From NCBI RefSeq assembly GCF_016741785.1, contig NZ_JAERRL010000005.1:186001-250000 (forward strand): a DNA stretch of 64,000 bases, in the 5' to 3' direction. The DNA comes from Streptomyces sp. 7-21. Its GTDB lineage: Bacteria > Actinomycetota > Actinomycetes > Streptomycetales > Streptomycetaceae. The notes beneath the pieces were generated by a model that was not told where the DNA came from, did no database searches, and saw only the letters and a list, made by a program, of their open reading frames with translations. The position numbers and the translations under genes are program-made. Below, in pieces: positions 17,735-28,352 of this stretch; position 1 is the first letter of the stretch; the number at the start of each line of letters is the position of its first letter.

Positions 17735-18712
17735 TCACCCCACCCCGTAGAGGGCGGCGGACCGGCGGGCGGCCTCGGCGAACCGCTGCCGCAGCGAGTC
17801 CGGCGCCAGCACCTCGCCCTCCGGGCCGAGCATGAGCAGCTGCGAGTAGGCGACCTCGAGCGACTCGACCGCCACCGTCACCGTGACCCACCCCGCCTCG
17901 TCCGGCTCCCCGGCCCGCGCCAGCGCCTCCTCGGCCGCGGCACGGTCGGTCGCGACACGCAGCAGCCGGGCGCCCAGCGGCGACACCCGCACCGTCACCC
18001 GGTCCCGCAGCAGCGAGCGGGCGAACTCCGCGGCGCGCTGCTCCCAGAAGGCGGCCAGCTCGAACGTTTCGTCGCGTGCGAACCGCTCGCCCGTGGCCTC
18101 AGCGGCCGTGAAGCGTTCCACCCGGTAGACCCGGAAGCCGCCGCCCTCGGCCCGCGCCGTCAGGTACCAGACGCCGGCCTTGAGCACCAGCCCGTACGGG
18201 TCGAGCGTCCGCGTCACCTCCTGGCCGTCGCGGCGCGTGTACCGCACACGCAGCCGCAGGTCGTCCCAGACGGCCTCGGCGACCGCGGGCAGCAGCGGGG
18301 GCGTCTGGGGCGGCTGCCACCAGCCGGGGGCGTCCAGGTGGAAGCGCTGGGCCGCGCTCTGCGGCGCGTCCCGCAGCTCGGGCATCAGCGCTGCCGAGAC
18401 CTTCAGCCGGGCGGCGGAGGCGGCGTCCGCCAGCCCCATGTCGCGCAGCGCCGTGGGCACGCCGGAGAGGAACAGCGCCTCGGCCTCGCTGCGGCCCAGC
18501 CCCGTCAGCCGGGTGCGGTAGCCGCCGGTCAGCCGGTAGCCGCCCCCGCGCCCGCGGTCGGCGTAGACGGGCACGCCCGCCTCGGAGAGGGCCAGCACGT
18601 CACGGGAGACGGTGCGCTCGGAGACCTCGAGCTCCTCGGCGAGTTCGGCGGCGGTCATCTCGCGACGCGCCTGGAGGAGCAGCACCATCTTGATCAGCCG
18701 TGCCGCGCGCAT
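17735..18712 (-). CDS. HTH/WYL-domain transcriptional regulator (YafY family)
   Basis: A 325-residue DNA-binding regulator. Residues 1-55 form a DeoR/HTH_11-type winged helix (MTAAELAEELEVSERTVSRD, then the wing GRGGGYRLTGG). Residues ~135-205 are the WYL domain (RDGQEVTRTLDPYGLVLKAG then VWYLTARAEGGGFRVYRVER), thought to bind nucleic acid or a nucleotide ligand, followed by the WCX extension (VTVRVSPLGARLLRVATDRA). Members control varied processes including DNA-damage responses. A TTGATC-N17-TACAGT promoter with an overlapping palindrome lies about 145 nt upstream, leaving a leader of roughly 135 nt. Confidence 0.88.
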   Translation of the reverse strand: MRAARLIKMVLLLQARREMTAAELAEELEVSERTVSRDVLALSEAGVPVYADRGRGGGYRLTGGYRTRLTGLGRSEAEALFLSGVPTALRDMGLADAASAARLKVSAALMPELRDAPQSAAQRFHLDAPGWWQPPQTPPLLPAVAEAVWDDLRLRVRYTRRDGQEVTRTLDPYGLVLKAGVWYLTARAEGGGFRVYRVERFTAAEATGERFARDETFELAAFWEQRAAEFARSLLRDRVTVRVSPLGARLLRVATDRAAAEEALARAGEPDEAGWVTVTVAVESLEVAYSQLLMLGPEGEVLAPDSLRQRFAEAARRSAALYGVG

Positions 18713-18855
18713 GGGCTTTATCTTGCCCCGCTCCGCACGGCCGCTGAGCCGTCACCGGAGGGCCGGGCCCCGTGCTCTGGCGCGACGTACGGGACCCGGG
18801 CCTCGGGCTTTGCACCGCACCGCAGGGCAGGACAGGAAGCGGTACGGCTGCGAGC

Positions 18856-18884
18856 ACTGTAGGCACTGATCGATGATCGATCAA
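18856..18884 (-). promoter_or_regulatory. Promoter with overlapping 17-bp palindrome upstream of the WYL regulator
   Basis: On the minus strand TTGATC (18879-18884), a 17-nt spacer and TACAGT (18856-18861) form a good sigma-70-type promoter. The exact palindrome TGATCGATGATCGATCA (18867-18883) covers the -35 and most of the spacer, an operator position. Transcription would read toward the WYL gene. Confidence 0.6.
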
Positions 18885-18952
18885 AGGGTTCGGGCAAAAT
18901 TGGCATTCCGTGCCAGCGCAAGCCCCCTCATTCCGGGACGGACCCCAAACTG

Positions 18953-19576
18953 TCAGGCACGGGGTGCACAGTTGAGCACGTGCACCTTCACCAGCTCGCC
19001 GATGCGCGGATCGCGCCGCACGAACGCGTCCACCAGCTCCTGGTGCTCCTCGGCGAAGGACTGCTGCCGCGTGCCGAGCCACCGTATGGACAGCGCCGTG
19101 ACGATCTCGATGCCCAGGGACTCCCAGGTGTGCAGCAGCACGCTGTTGCCCGAGGCCGCCACCAGCGCGCGGTGGAAGGCGACCGTGTGTCCGACCTGCG
19201 CCTCGGCGTCGCCGTGCCGGTCGGCCTCGTACAGCGCCGTGACCTCCGGCTCCAGCGCGGAGACGTCCGTGGCGAGCCGCTCGGCCGCCAGCTCGGCGGC
19301 GATCTGCTCCAGCCCGGCCCGCACCGGGTAGATCTCCTCCAGGTCGGCGGCGGTCAGCGCCCGCACCCGCACCCCCTTGTTGGGGGCCGACTCGATCAGC
19401 CGCAGCGCCTCCAGCTCGCGCAGCGCCTCCCGGACGGGGGTCTGGCTGACCTGGAGCTCGACCGCGATCCGCCGCTCCACGATCCGCTGGCCCGGCTGCC
19501 AGCGCCCGCTGACGATGCCCTCCACGATGTGCTCGCGGATCTGCTTGCGCAGCGAGTGGACGACGGGCGGACTCAT
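18953..19576 (-). CDS. GntR-family regulator, FadR/FCD subgroup
   Basis: A 207-residue repressor. Residues ~5-70 form the GntR winged helix (LRKQIREHIVEGIVSGRWQP, then LQVSQTPVREALRELEALRL and the NKGVRVRALT wing); residues ~80-205 are the all-helical FCD ligand domain (AFHRALVAASGNSVLLHTWE with the usual His positions). FCD regulators respond to small organic acids. It sits just downstream of sucB on the same strand but behind a strong terminator, so it is probably independently expressed. The ATG follows AGGAG at 5 nt. The effector is unknown. Confidence 0.9.
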   Translation of the reverse strand: MSPPVVHSLRKQIREHIVEGIVSGRWQPGQRIVERRIAVELQVSQTPVREALRELEALRLIESAPNKGVRVRALTAADLEEIYPVRAGLEQIAAELAAERLATDVSALEPEVTALYEADRHGDAEAQVGHTVAFHRALVAASGNSVLLHTWESLGIEIVTALSIRWLGTRQQSFAEEHQELVDAFVRRDPRIGELVKVHVLNCAPRA

Positions 19577-19642
19577 CTTCGCTCCTGTGGGGTGTGCACA
19601 CGGGTTGCGCCCCGCCCGGATACCCCGGACGGGGCGCGCCGC

Positions 19643-19674
19643 ACCGGTGGGCCCCTGCGCAGGGGCCCACCGGT
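19643..19674 (-). terminator. sucB terminator: 32-bp perfect palindrome
   Basis: Starting at ACCGGTGGGCCCC (19643) the sequence is a perfect palindrome through 19674, giving a stem of about 14 bp with a minimal loop, 27 nt past the sucB stop. Confidence 0.82.
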
Positions 19675-19700
19675 CTGACAGGCCGGTCACGACCGGCAGG

Positions 19701-21479
19701 TCACGACAGGCCGAGCTCGCCCTCGAACTCGCCGGCCTCCAGCCGGGCCTTGACGTCGTTCAGGTACCGGGCCGCGTCGGCGCCGTCCACCAGCTGGTGG
19801 TCGTAGGAGAGCGTCAGGTAGACCATGTCGCGGATGGCGATGGTCTCGCCGAGCTCCGGGTGGTTGACCACGACCGGGCGGCGCACGGTGGCGCCGATGC
19901 CCAGCTCCGCCACCTGCGGGTAGTTCACGATGATCGTGTCGAACAGCGCACCGCGCGAACCGGTGTTGCTGATCGTGAACGTGCCCCCGGACATGTCGTC
20001 CGGTGCCAGGCCGCCGTTGCGGACCTTGTCGGCCAGCTCCGCCGTCTTCTTGGCGATACCCGCCAGGCTCAGGTCGCCGGCGCCCTTGATGACCGGGACC
20101 ATCAGGCCCTTCTCGGAGTCCACGGCGATGCCGATGTTCTCCACGTCGTGGTACGTGATGGTGCCGTCGTCGTTGATCCTGGCGTTGATGGCCGGGTGGT
20201 ACTTGAGGGCCTCCGCCGCCGCCTTCACGAAGAAGGGCATCGGCGACAGCTTCACGCCTTCGCGGGCCAGGAACGCATCCTTGGCCCGGGCCCGCAGCCG
20301 CATGATCCGCGTGACGTCGACCTCGACCACGGTGGAGAGCTGCGCCTGGTTGTGCAGCGCCCTCATCATGTTCTCGGCGATGACCTTGCGGATCCGCGAC
20401 ATCTTGACCGTCTGGCCGCGCAGCGGCGACGGCTGCGCCGCCGGACGGCTCGGCGCCGCGGCCGGGGCGGCGGCCGCCGGAGCCGCCTGCGCCGCCTTGG
20501 CGGCCTCGGCCGCCGCGAGCACGTCCTGCTTGCGGATGCGGCCGCCGACGCCGGAGCCCTTGACCTGGGTCAGGTCGACGTTGTGCTCGGCGGCGAGCTT
20601 GCGCACCAGCGGCGTGACGTAGACGCCGTCGGCAGCGGGCGCGGCCGCCGGCGCGGGCTGCGCGGCCGGTGCGGGCTGGGGAGCCGGGGCCGGAGCCGGC
20701 TCAGGCGCCGGGGCCGGGGCCGGAGCGGGGGCGGGGGCGGGGGCGGGAGCCTGCGCGGCCGGTGCGGGCTGGGGAGCCGGAGCCGGAGCGGGCTCAGGCG
20801 CCGGGGCCGGAGCGGGCTCAGGCGCCGGCGCCGCGGGCTCGGCGGGAGCGGCCGGGGCGGCGCCCGCCGCACCGATCACGCCAAGCTTCGCGCCCACCTC
20901 GGCCGTCTCGTCCTCGCCCACCGTGATCTCCAGCAGCGTGCCGGAGACCGGGGCGGGGATCTCGGTGTCCACCTTGTCGGTGGAGACCTCCAGCAGCGGT
21001 TCGTCGGCCTCCACCTCCTCGCCGACCGACTTCAGCCAGCGGGTGACGGTGCCCTCGGTCACGCTCTCGCCCAGCGCGGGGAGCACCACGTCGGTGCCCT
21101 CCGCGCCGCCGCCCTGCGGCGCGGGCGCGGGCGCCTGCGCGGCGGGCTCCGGCTGCGCCGGGGCGGGCGCGGGCGCGGGCTCAGGCTCGGGGGCCGGGGC
21201 GGACTCGGCAGCGGGTGCCGGGGCGGCGGCCGGGGCGCCGGAGCCGTCGTCGATGACGGCCAGCTCGGCGCCGACCTCCACGGTCTCGTCCTCGGCGACC
21301 CTGATGGAGGTCAGCACGCCCGCGGCGGGGGCGGGGATCTCGGTGTCCACCTTGTCGGTGGAGACCTCCAGCAGCGGCTCGTCGGCCTCGACGCGCTCGC
21401 CCTCGGCCTTGAGCCAGCGGGTGACGGTGCCCTCGGTCACGCTCTCGCCGAGCGCCGGCAGGGTTACGGAAACCGCCAT
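19701..21479 (-). CDS. sucB: Dihydrolipoamide acyltransferase (E2) with two lipoyl domains
   Basis: A 592-residue E2 core of a 2-oxoacid dehydrogenase complex, named for 2-oxoglutarate dehydrogenase; in actinobacteria the same type of protein can serve pyruvate dehydrogenase. Two lipoyl domains (~3-77 and ~125-200) each carry [12 protein letters not shown] with the lipoylated Lys. A long Ala/Pro linker follows, then the peripheral-subunit-binding domain ([20 protein letters not shown]), then the catalytic domain ending with [20 protein letters not shown] (His/Asp active site). Upstream of the GntR gene and 68 nt downstream of lpd, probably an lpd-sucB operon. Its lipoate would come from LipA/LipB encoded in this window. 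Confidence 0.95.
   Translation of the reverse strand: MAVSVTLPALGESVTEGTVTRWLKAEGERVEADEPLLEVSTDKVDTEIPAPAAGVLTSIRVAEDETVEVGAELAVIDDGSGAPAAAPAPAAESAPAPEPEPAPAPAPAQPEPAAQAPAPAPQGGGAEGTDVVLPALGESVTEGTVTRWLKSVGEEVEADEPLLEVSTDKVDTEIPAPVSGTLLEITVGEDETAEVGAKLGVIGAAGAAPAAPAEPAAPAPEPAPAPAPEPAPAPAPQPAPAAQAPAPAPAPAPAPAPAPEPAPAPAPQPAPAAQPAPAAAPAADGVYVTPLVRKLAAEHNVDLTQVKGSGVGGRIRKQDVLAAAEAAKAAQAAPAAAAPAAAPSRPAAQPSPLRGQTVKMSRIRKVIAENMMRALHNQAQLSTVVEVDVTRIMRLRARAKDAFLAREGVKLSPMPFFVKAAAEALKYHPAINARINDDGTITYHDVENIGIAVDSEKGLMVPVIKGAGDLSLAGIAKKTAELADKVRNGGLAPDDMSGGTFTISNTGSRGALFDTIIVNYPQVAELGIGATVRRPVVVNHPELGETIAIRDMVYLTLSYDHQLVDGADAARYLNDVKARLEAGEFEGELGLS
20659..20780 (-). repeat. 29-bp direct repeat in the Ala/Pro linker of sucB
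   Basis: An identical 29-base segment beginning TGCGCGGCCGGTGCGG occurs at 20659-20687 and 20752-20780. It encodes part of the flexible Pro-Ala linker and is a likely site of length change by slippage or recombination. Confidence 0.8.
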
Positions 21480-21547
21480 GGTCTCTGGTGCTCCTTACGA
21501 AAAATGCGGTTGATGTCGCGCTGACGGGGAAGTTCGCGGCCAGGTCG

Positions 21548-22936
21548 TCAGTCGTGGGAGTGCAGCGGCTTGCCGGCCAGGGCCAGGTGGGCCTCGCCCA
21601 GGGCCTCGTTCTGCGTCGGATGCGCGTGGATGAGCTGTGCCACCTCGGAGGGCAGCGCCTCCCAGTTGTAGATCAGCTGTGCCTCGCCGACCTGCTCACC
21701 CATCCGGTCCCCGACCATGTGGACGCCGACCACGGCGCCGTCGCGGACCCGCACGAGCTTGATCTCGCCCGCCGTCTTGAGGATCTTGCTCCTGCCGTTG
21801 CCGGCGAGGTTGTACTTCAGGGTGACGACCTGGTCGGCACCGTACACCTCCTTGGCCTTGGCCTCCGTGAGGCCGACGGAGGCGACCTCCGGGTGGCAGT
21901 ACGTCACCCGGGGCACGCCGTCGTAGTCGATCGGCACGGGGGACAGACCCGCCGCCCGCTCCGCCACCAGGATGCCCTCGGCGAAGCCGACGTGCGCGAG
22001 CTGCGGCGTCGGGATGAGGTCACCGACCGCCGAGACCGTCGGCACGTTGGTCTGGCAGTACTCGTCGACCAGCACGTAGCCGCGGTCCATCGCGATCCCG
22101 GCTTCCTCATACCCCAGCCCCTGCGAGACCGGGCCGCGGCCGATGGCGACGAGCAGCACCTCGGCCTCGAAGCTCTTGCCGTCCTCCAGGGTGACCCGGA
22201 CGCCGCTGTCGGTGTACTCAGCCGCCTTGAAGAAGGAGCCGAGCGAGAAGGAGATGCCGCGCCTGCGGAACGCCCGCTCCAGCAGCTTCGAGGTGTTCTC
22301 GTCCTCGGCGGGCACCAGGTGCGGCAGGCCCTCGACGATGGTGACGTCGGTGCCGAAGGACTTCCACAGCGAGGCGAACTCCACGCCGATGACGCCGCCG
22401 CCGAGCACGATGGCCGACTTCGGCACCCGGTCAAGAGTGAGGGCGTGGTCGGAGGAGATGATCCGGTCGCCGTCGATGGTCAGGCCGGGCAGGGACCGGG
22501 GCACCGAACCGGTGGCCAGGACGACGCGGCGCCCGGTGTAGCGCTGGCCGCCCACGTCCACGGAAGTGGGGGAGGACAGCCGCCCCTCACCCTCGACGTA
22601 CGTGATCTTCCGCGAGGCCACCAGGCCCTGGAGGCCCTTGTACAGGCCGGAGATCACGCTGTCCTTGTAGGCGTGCACCGCGGCCATGTCGATGCCGTCG
22701 AAGGACGTCTTCACGCCGAACTCCCCGCCCGACCGGGCGGCGTCGGCGACCTCGCCCGCGTGCAGCAGGGCCTTCGTGGGGATGCAGCCGTTGTGCAGGC
22801 AGGTGCCACCGAGCTTGTTCTTCTCGATGAGGGCGACGTCCAGGCCAAGCTGTGAGGCGCGCAGGGCCGCTGCGTAACCACCGCTGCCGCCACCGAGGAT
22901 CACTAGGTCGAACACGGTGCTGGCGTCGTTCGCCAC
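21548..22936 (-). CDS. lpdA: Dihydrolipoamide dehydrogenase (E3)
   Basis: A 462-residue FAD-dependent disulfide oxidoreductase that reoxidises dihydrolipoyl groups. The features are FDLVILGGGSGGYAAALRAS (FAD loop), the redox-active pair in GGTCLHNGCIPTKALLHAGE, the NAD loop AIVLGGGVIGVEFASLW, and the C-terminal dimer-interface motif IHAHPTQNEALGEAHLAL with the active-site His. The GTG at 22936 follows GGAGG at 8 nt, which decides the start. Likely co-transcribed with sucB. Confidence 0.96.
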   Translation of the reverse strand: MANDASTVFDLVILGGGSGGYAAALRASQLGLDVALIEKNKLGGTCLHNGCIPTKALLHAGEVADAARSGGEFGVKTSFDGIDMAAVHAYKDSVISGLYKGLQGLVASRKITYVEGEGRLSSPTSVDVGGQRYTGRRVVLATGSVPRSLPGLTIDGDRIISSDHALTLDRVPKSAIVLGGGVIGVEFASLWKSFGTDVTIVEGLPHLVPAEDENTSKLLERAFRRRGISFSLGSFFKAAEYTDSGVRVTLEDGKSFEAEVLLVAIGRGPVSQGLGYEEAGIAMDRGYVLVDEYCQTNVPTVSAVGDLIPTPQLAHVGFAEGILVAERAAGLSPVPIDYDGVPRVTYCHPEVASVGLTEAKAKEVYGADQVVTLKYNLAGNGRSKILKTAGEIKLVRVRDGAVVGVHMVGDRMGEQVGEAQLIYNWEALPSEVAQLIHAHPTQNEALGEAHLALAGKPLHSHD

Positions 22937-23063
22937 GTCACGTTCCTCCAAGGATGGGGTTGTGGGCCGCTGGTCGCGGCCTGCGTGCGGCTCGCCGTCG
23001 TGGTGGAGCCTGGCCCTGTCCTGCCGGGTCACCATCTTCGCACCCCGCACCGCGCGCCGGGCA

Positions 23064-23097
23064 GCGGCCCCGGCCGCCGCAGGCGGACCGGGGCCGC
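23064..23097 (-). terminator. pepA terminator
   Basis: GCGGCCCCGG (23064-23073) pairs with CCGGGGCCGC (23088-23097); the interior adds a CGCC/GGCG helix. It lies 19 nt past the pepA stop. Confidence 0.78.
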
Positions 23098-23115
23098 GGA
23101 ACGGTGTGGGGTTTC

Positions 23116-24657
<1,542 letters not shown>

Positions 24658-24762
24658 AGCGTGGGTCCGTTCCGTCGTGGGGCAGGGGACGGTCCTCGGC
24701 ACCTCCCAGGAGACCGGGGGCGGGACGTCTGGCAGTGAAGCCTACGCCCGGGGGCCGGGTTG

Positions 24763-25557
24763 TCACGCGGTGAGGGTGAGTACGACGAGCGTTACGGTGG
24801 CGGCCGTCTCCGCCAGCGCCCCCAGCACGTCGCCGGTGACCCCGCCCAGCCGCCGCACGCAGCGGCGCAGCAGCAGCTCGGCGGCCCCCAGCCCCAGCAC
24901 CACGGCGGCCGCGCCGCCCACCACGCCCGCCGGGGCATCCGCGGCGGTCAGCCCGCCCAGGACGGCGCCCAGCGCGACGGCGCCGGCCGCCACCGCCAGC
25001 GCCCGCGGCGCGGCCACCGTGCCCGCCACCGCCGCGCCGAGCCCGTCGGGGGCGGCTGCCGGGACGCCGCTGCGGCACGCCGACGTCAGGGCGGTGCGCG
25101 CGGCGAGCTGGGCCAGCAGGGCGGCGGCGGGTGCCGCCCAGTAGCCCCGGTGGCACAGCTCGTACAGGGCAGCCGTCTGCGCCAGCAGCACCAGCACCAG
25201 CGTGACGACCGCGAACGGCCCGGTGTCGGACCGCTTCATCACCCGCCGCGCCTCCTCGGCGGGCCGGCCGCTGCCCAGCCCGTCGGCGACGTCGGCCAGG
25301 CCGTCCAGGTGCAGCCCACGCGAGAGGTACGCGGGGACGGCGACGGCGGCGACGGACGCCAGCAGCCAGCCCATCTCCAGCTCGCGCACCACGGCCGCGG
25401 CCGCCGCGGCGGCGAGCCCCACCGTCAGGCCCACCACCGGGGCGCAGAGCATGCCCTGCCCGGCCGTCCGCCGGTCCCATGCCACCGGGCCGCCGACGGG
25501 CAGCACCGTGAGCGTTCCGAACGCGAACCGCAGGCCCGCGCGCGGCAGGGCCGCCAT
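24763..25557 (-). CDS. cobS: Adenosylcobinamide-GDP ribazoletransferase (cobalamin synthase)
   Basis: A 264-residue polytopic membrane enzyme that joins adenosylcobinamide-GDP with alpha-ribazole to give adenosylcobalamin. The family signature SRGLHLDGLADVADGLGSGR is present near residue 85, followed by RRVMKRSDTGPFAVVTLVL and several Ala/Leu/Val-rich helices. It starts 2 nt after the cobT stop, implying translational coupling. Part of a cobU-cobT-cobS unit for the late steps of B12 synthesis. Confidence 0.93.
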   Translation of the reverse strand: MAALPRAGLRFAFGTLTVLPVGGPVAWDRRTAGQGMLCAPVVGLTVGLAAAAAAAVVRELEMGWLLASVAAVAVPAYLSRGLHLDGLADVADGLGSGRPAEEARRVMKRSDTGPFAVVTLVLVLLAQTAALYELCHRGYWAAPAAALLAQLAARTALTSACRSGVPAAAPDGLGAAVAGTVAAPRALAVAAGAVALGAVLGGLTAADAPAGVVGGAAAVVLGLGAAELLLRRCVRRLGGVTGDVLGALAETAATVTLVVLTLTA

Positions 25558-25559
25558 CG

Positions 25560-26711
25560 TCAGGTCGCTTCGGCGATGGCCGCGGCGTCCTCCGCCTCAC
25601 CGCCGTCCGGCCCGCCGGCGGACGCGGGGTCCGCCGCGTCCGGTTCCCCGGTGCCGGGCTCCTCGCCCGCGGGCAGTTCGGCGGCCAGCTGGGCGGCGGC
25701 GCGGACCAGCGGCAGCGCCAGCAGCGCCCCCGTGCCCTCGCCGGCCGTCACCCCGTGGTCCAGCAGCGGCCGCATCGACAGCCGGTCGAGGGCCTTGGCC
25801 TGCCCCGGCTCGCCGCTGGCGTGGCCCGCGATCCACCAGTCGGGGGAGCGGAACGCGATCCGCTGCGCCACCAGCGCGCAGGCCGCCGAGACCACGCCGT
25901 CGAGGATGACGGGCGTGCGGCGCACCGCGCACTGGAGCAGGAAGCCGGTCATCGCTGTCAGGTCGGCCCCGGCGGCGGTCGCCAGCAGCCGCAGCTGGTC
26001 GCCGATCACCGGGCGGGCCCGGCGCAGCCCGTCCCGGATGGCGGCGCACTTGCGCATCCACATCAGGTCGTCGATCCGCTGCCCGCCCCGGCCGGTGACG
26101 ACGGAGGCGTCCGTGCCGCACATGGCGGCGATCAGCACTCCGGCCGCGGTCGTGCCGCCGACGGAGATGTCGCCGAGCGCGATCAGGTCCGTGCCGGAGT
26201 CGGCCTCCTCGTCGGCCAGGTCGACGCCGGCCTGGAACGCCTCCTCCGCTTCCGCCAGGGTCAGCGAGTCCTCGACGTCCAGCCGCCCGGAGCCCCGGCG
26301 CACCCGGCGCGAGGTGACCTCGGCGGGCAGGTCGCCGGCGGGGCAGTCCAGCGAGGTGTCCACGACGCGCACCGGCACCCCGGAGCCGCGCGCCAGCACG
26401 GCCACCGGGCTGGTGCCGTCCAGCACGCCGCGCACCAGGTCGACCGCGCCGCCCTGCGGCCGCGCCGAGACGCCGAGCGCGGCGACGCCGTGGTCGCCGG
26501 CGAAGAGCACGGCCTTGGGCCGCTCGATCGGCCCGGCAGGGACCCGGCCCTGGACCGCCGACAGCCAGGCGCCGGTCTCGTCCAGCCGTCCCAGCGCCCT
26601 CGGCGGCACCGGGCCATGCGCCCGGCGCTCCGCAGCGTCCCGCCGCAGCTGGGCACTTGGGCGCTCGATGAGTTTGCCGAAGGCATCGAGATTCACACCG
26701 CCGTCGCTCAT
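25560..26711 (-). CDS. cobT: Nicotinate-nucleotide-dimethylbenzimidazole phosphoribosyltransferase
   Basis: A 383-residue enzyme that makes alpha-ribazole phosphate from dimethylbenzimidazole and NaMN. The conserved features are AVLFAGDHGVAALGVSARPQ, the LIALGDISVGGTTAAGVLIA loop, RPVIGDQLRLLATAAGADLT and the C-terminal HGVTAGEGTGALLALPLVRA with the catalytic Glu. It extends ~40 residues past the usual end as an acidic Gly/Ala/Glu tail (EEPGTGEPDAADPASAGG). Same strand as cobU, 48 nt downstream, and coupled to cobS. Confidence 0.95.
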   Translation of the reverse strand: MSDGGVNLDAFGKLIERPSAQLRRDAAERRAHGPVPPRALGRLDETGAWLSAVQGRVPAGPIERPKAVLFAGDHGVAALGVSARPQGGAVDLVRGVLDGTSPVAVLARGSGVPVRVVDTSLDCPAGDLPAEVTSRRVRRGSGRLDVEDSLTLAEAEEAFQAGVDLADEEADSGTDLIALGDISVGGTTAAGVLIAAMCGTDASVVTGRGGQRIDDLMWMRKCAAIRDGLRRARPVIGDQLRLLATAAGADLTAMTGFLLQCAVRRTPVILDGVVSAACALVAQRIAFRSPDWWIAGHASGEPGQAKALDRLSMRPLLDHGVTAGEGTGALLALPLVRAAAQLAAELPAGEEPGTGEPDAADPASAGGPDGGEAEDAAAIAEAT

Positions 26712-26759
26712 GGCCCTGAGCGTACCGTCCGGCCCCGCGCCCGTCGCCCGTGCACGCGG

Positions 26760-27965
26760 TCAGGTCCGCAGCGGGCAGACCACCCCCGCGGTGACGAGCA
26801 GCACCTGCTCGCACTCGGCGGCAACGGCCGCGTTGAGCCTGCCCAGTTCGTCGCGGAAGCGGCGGCCGGAGGCGGTGGCGGGCACGACGCCGGAGCCGGC
26901 CTCGTTGCTGACGAGCACCATGGTGCGGCGGCTGTCGCGGACGGCGGCGGCGAGGGCGGCGGTGCGCGCGGCCAGGCGGGCGGCGGCGCCGTGCTCCCAC
27001 CGCTCGTCGTCCCAGGCGCCGGCGGCGTCCATCACCCGGGTCAGCCACAGCGTCAGGCAGTCCACCAGCAGCGGCGGCCCGTCCGCGTCGGCGAGCAGCG
27101 GCTCCAGGTCGGTGGTCTCGACCGTGGACCAGCCCGCCGGGCGGCGGGCGCGGTGCGCCTCAATCCGGGCGGCCCACTCCGGGTCCCCGTCGCCGCGGCC
27201 CGCCGTGGCGACGTAGACGACGCCCGGATAGGCCGCCAGCCGCCGCTCCGCTTCGGCCGACTTGCCGGACCGCGCCCCGCCGAGCACCAGCGTGCGGCGC
27301 GGCGGCTCCGGCGGCGGCCGGTAGTCGGCGGCGCGCAGCGTCGTGCCGTCCGGCTCGGCCCGCGCGCCCGCGGCCGCCAGGCGGCGCCGGGTCTCGGCGC
27401 CCGGCGGCACGTCGTGGTCCAGATGCACCGCCAGCACGTCGGTCATGGGCGTGACCGCCCCCCAGGCGCGGAGCGCTGCCAGCCCGTCGGGCCGCCCGGT
27501 CACGTCCAGCAGGCACACGTCGAACGGCGGCCCGTACCCGTCGCGCGCGGCGGGCGCCGCGCCGGGCGGCAGGTACAGCAGCCGGTCGCCGTCGGGGCCC
27601 GTCACGGCGTAGCCCGTGCCCTCGCCGTCCACGGCCAGCGCCCGCACCCGGTGGCCGCTGAGCAGGGCCAGGTCGCCGCCGGGCGGCACCCGGACGGGCG
27701 CGGGCAGCCCGGGCGGCACGTGCGCCGCCGCGCCGCCGGCGTGGGGGTGGCTCAGGAGCAGCTGCCGCACGCCGTGCAGCGACCGGCCCGCCCGCGCGGC
27801 CGACAGCACCGCGCCGGGAGCCAGATCGAGCAGCAGCACGTCGTCGACGAGCACGCAGGCCGGCGTCCTGGCGTGCTCGCCGAGCGCGCGGGCACACGGG
27901 GCGCAGGGGCACCCGGGGCGGGGCAGTCCGCCGGGGGCGCCGGTGCCGAGCAGGGTGATGTCCAC
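26760..27965 (-). CDS. cobU: Degenerate metallo-beta-lactamase domain fused to CobU (adenosylcobinamide kinase/guanylyltransferase)
   Basis: A 401-residue fusion. Residues ~1-210 match the MBL/PhnP fold: MDITLLGTGAPGGLPRPGCP, then the Cys cluster CPCAPCARA, but the metal motif HxHxDH is eroded to LLLSHPHAGGAA. Residues ~220-401 are CobU: TLVLGGARSGKSAEAERRLA (Walker A), VYVATAGRGDGDPEWAARIE, VDCLTLWLTRV and LVSNEAGSGVVPA. CobU phosphorylates adenosylcobinamide and converts it to the GDP form. The N-terminal domain is probably structural or regulatory because two metal ligands are missing. First gene of the cob unit; no cobalamin riboswitch was seen upstream. Confidence 0.92.
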   Translation of the reverse strand: MDITLLGTGAPGGLPRPGCPCAPCARALGEHARTPACVLVDDVLLLDLAPGAVLSAARAGRSLHGVRQLLLSHPHAGGAAAHVPPGLPAPVRVPPGGDLALLSGHRVRALAVDGEGTGYAVTGPDGDRLLYLPPGAAPAARDGYGPPFDVCLLDVTGRPDGLAALRAWGAVTPMTDVLAVHLDHDVPPGAETRRRLAAAGARAEPDGTTLRAADYRPPPEPPRRTLVLGGARSGKSAEAERRLAAYPGVVYVATAGRGDGDPEWAARIEAHRARRPAGWSTVETTDLEPLLADADGPPLLVDCLTLWLTRVMDAAGAWDDERWEHGAAARLAARTAALAAAVRDSRRTMVLVSNEAGSGVVPATASGRRFRDELGRLNAAVAAECEQVLLVTAGVVCPLRT

Positions 27966-28096
27966 ACCGCGATCCTCTCCCGGAACCGGCTGGTACCGCG
28001 CGGTCAGGCTGGGGGGAAAAGCTGACGTGATCTAGGCTGGCGCATCGCGGGCGTCACGAAGGCCAGCAGCGGATCGGCACACGGCGGGAGGCGTAC

Positions 28097-28309
28097 ATGG
28101 CGTGGGAGTGGCGCTTCGAGAAGGCGGACGGCACGGTGACCGAACCGTCGTCGTCGCCCGGCGACTTCGGCACCCAGGGCGACGCCGAGTCATGGATCGG
28201 CGAGACCTGGCGGCAGCTGCTGGAGGAGGGCGTCGACCAGGTCACGCTCCTGGAAGACGGCGTGAAGGTCTACGGCCCGATGAGCCTGCACGCGGCCACC
28301 GAGGACTGA
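28097..28309 (+). CDS. Small conserved hypothetical protein
   Basis: A 70-residue soluble acidic protein (MAWEWRFEKADGTVTEPSSS ... LLEDGVKVYGPMSLHAATED). It has a strong ribosome-binding site (GGGAGG, 5 nt before the ATG) and high G/C at third positions. It seems conserved in streptomycetes as far as I recall, with no known domain. A TAGGCT at 28033-28038 may be its -10. Divergent from cobU. Confidence 0.72.
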   Translation: MAWEWRFEKADGTVTEPSSSPGDFGTQGDAESWIGETWRQLLEEGVDQVTLLEDGVKVYGPMSLHAATED

Positions 28310-28321
28310 CGGCCGGCCCCG

Positions 28322-28347
28322 GGCTGCGGGCCGCGCGGCCCGCAGCC
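28322..28347. terminator. Bidirectional terminator between the small protein and HtrA genes
   Basis: GGCTGCGGGCC (28322-28332) pairs exactly with GGCCCGCAGCC (28337-28347) over a GCGC loop, between two convergent stops. Confidence 0.8.
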
Positions 28348-28352
28348 GGGCT

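Noticed and set aside
27966..28096. Cobalamin riboswitch ahead of cobU
   Set aside because: The 131-bp gap is too short for the full element and shows no B12-box-like sequence on the minus strand.
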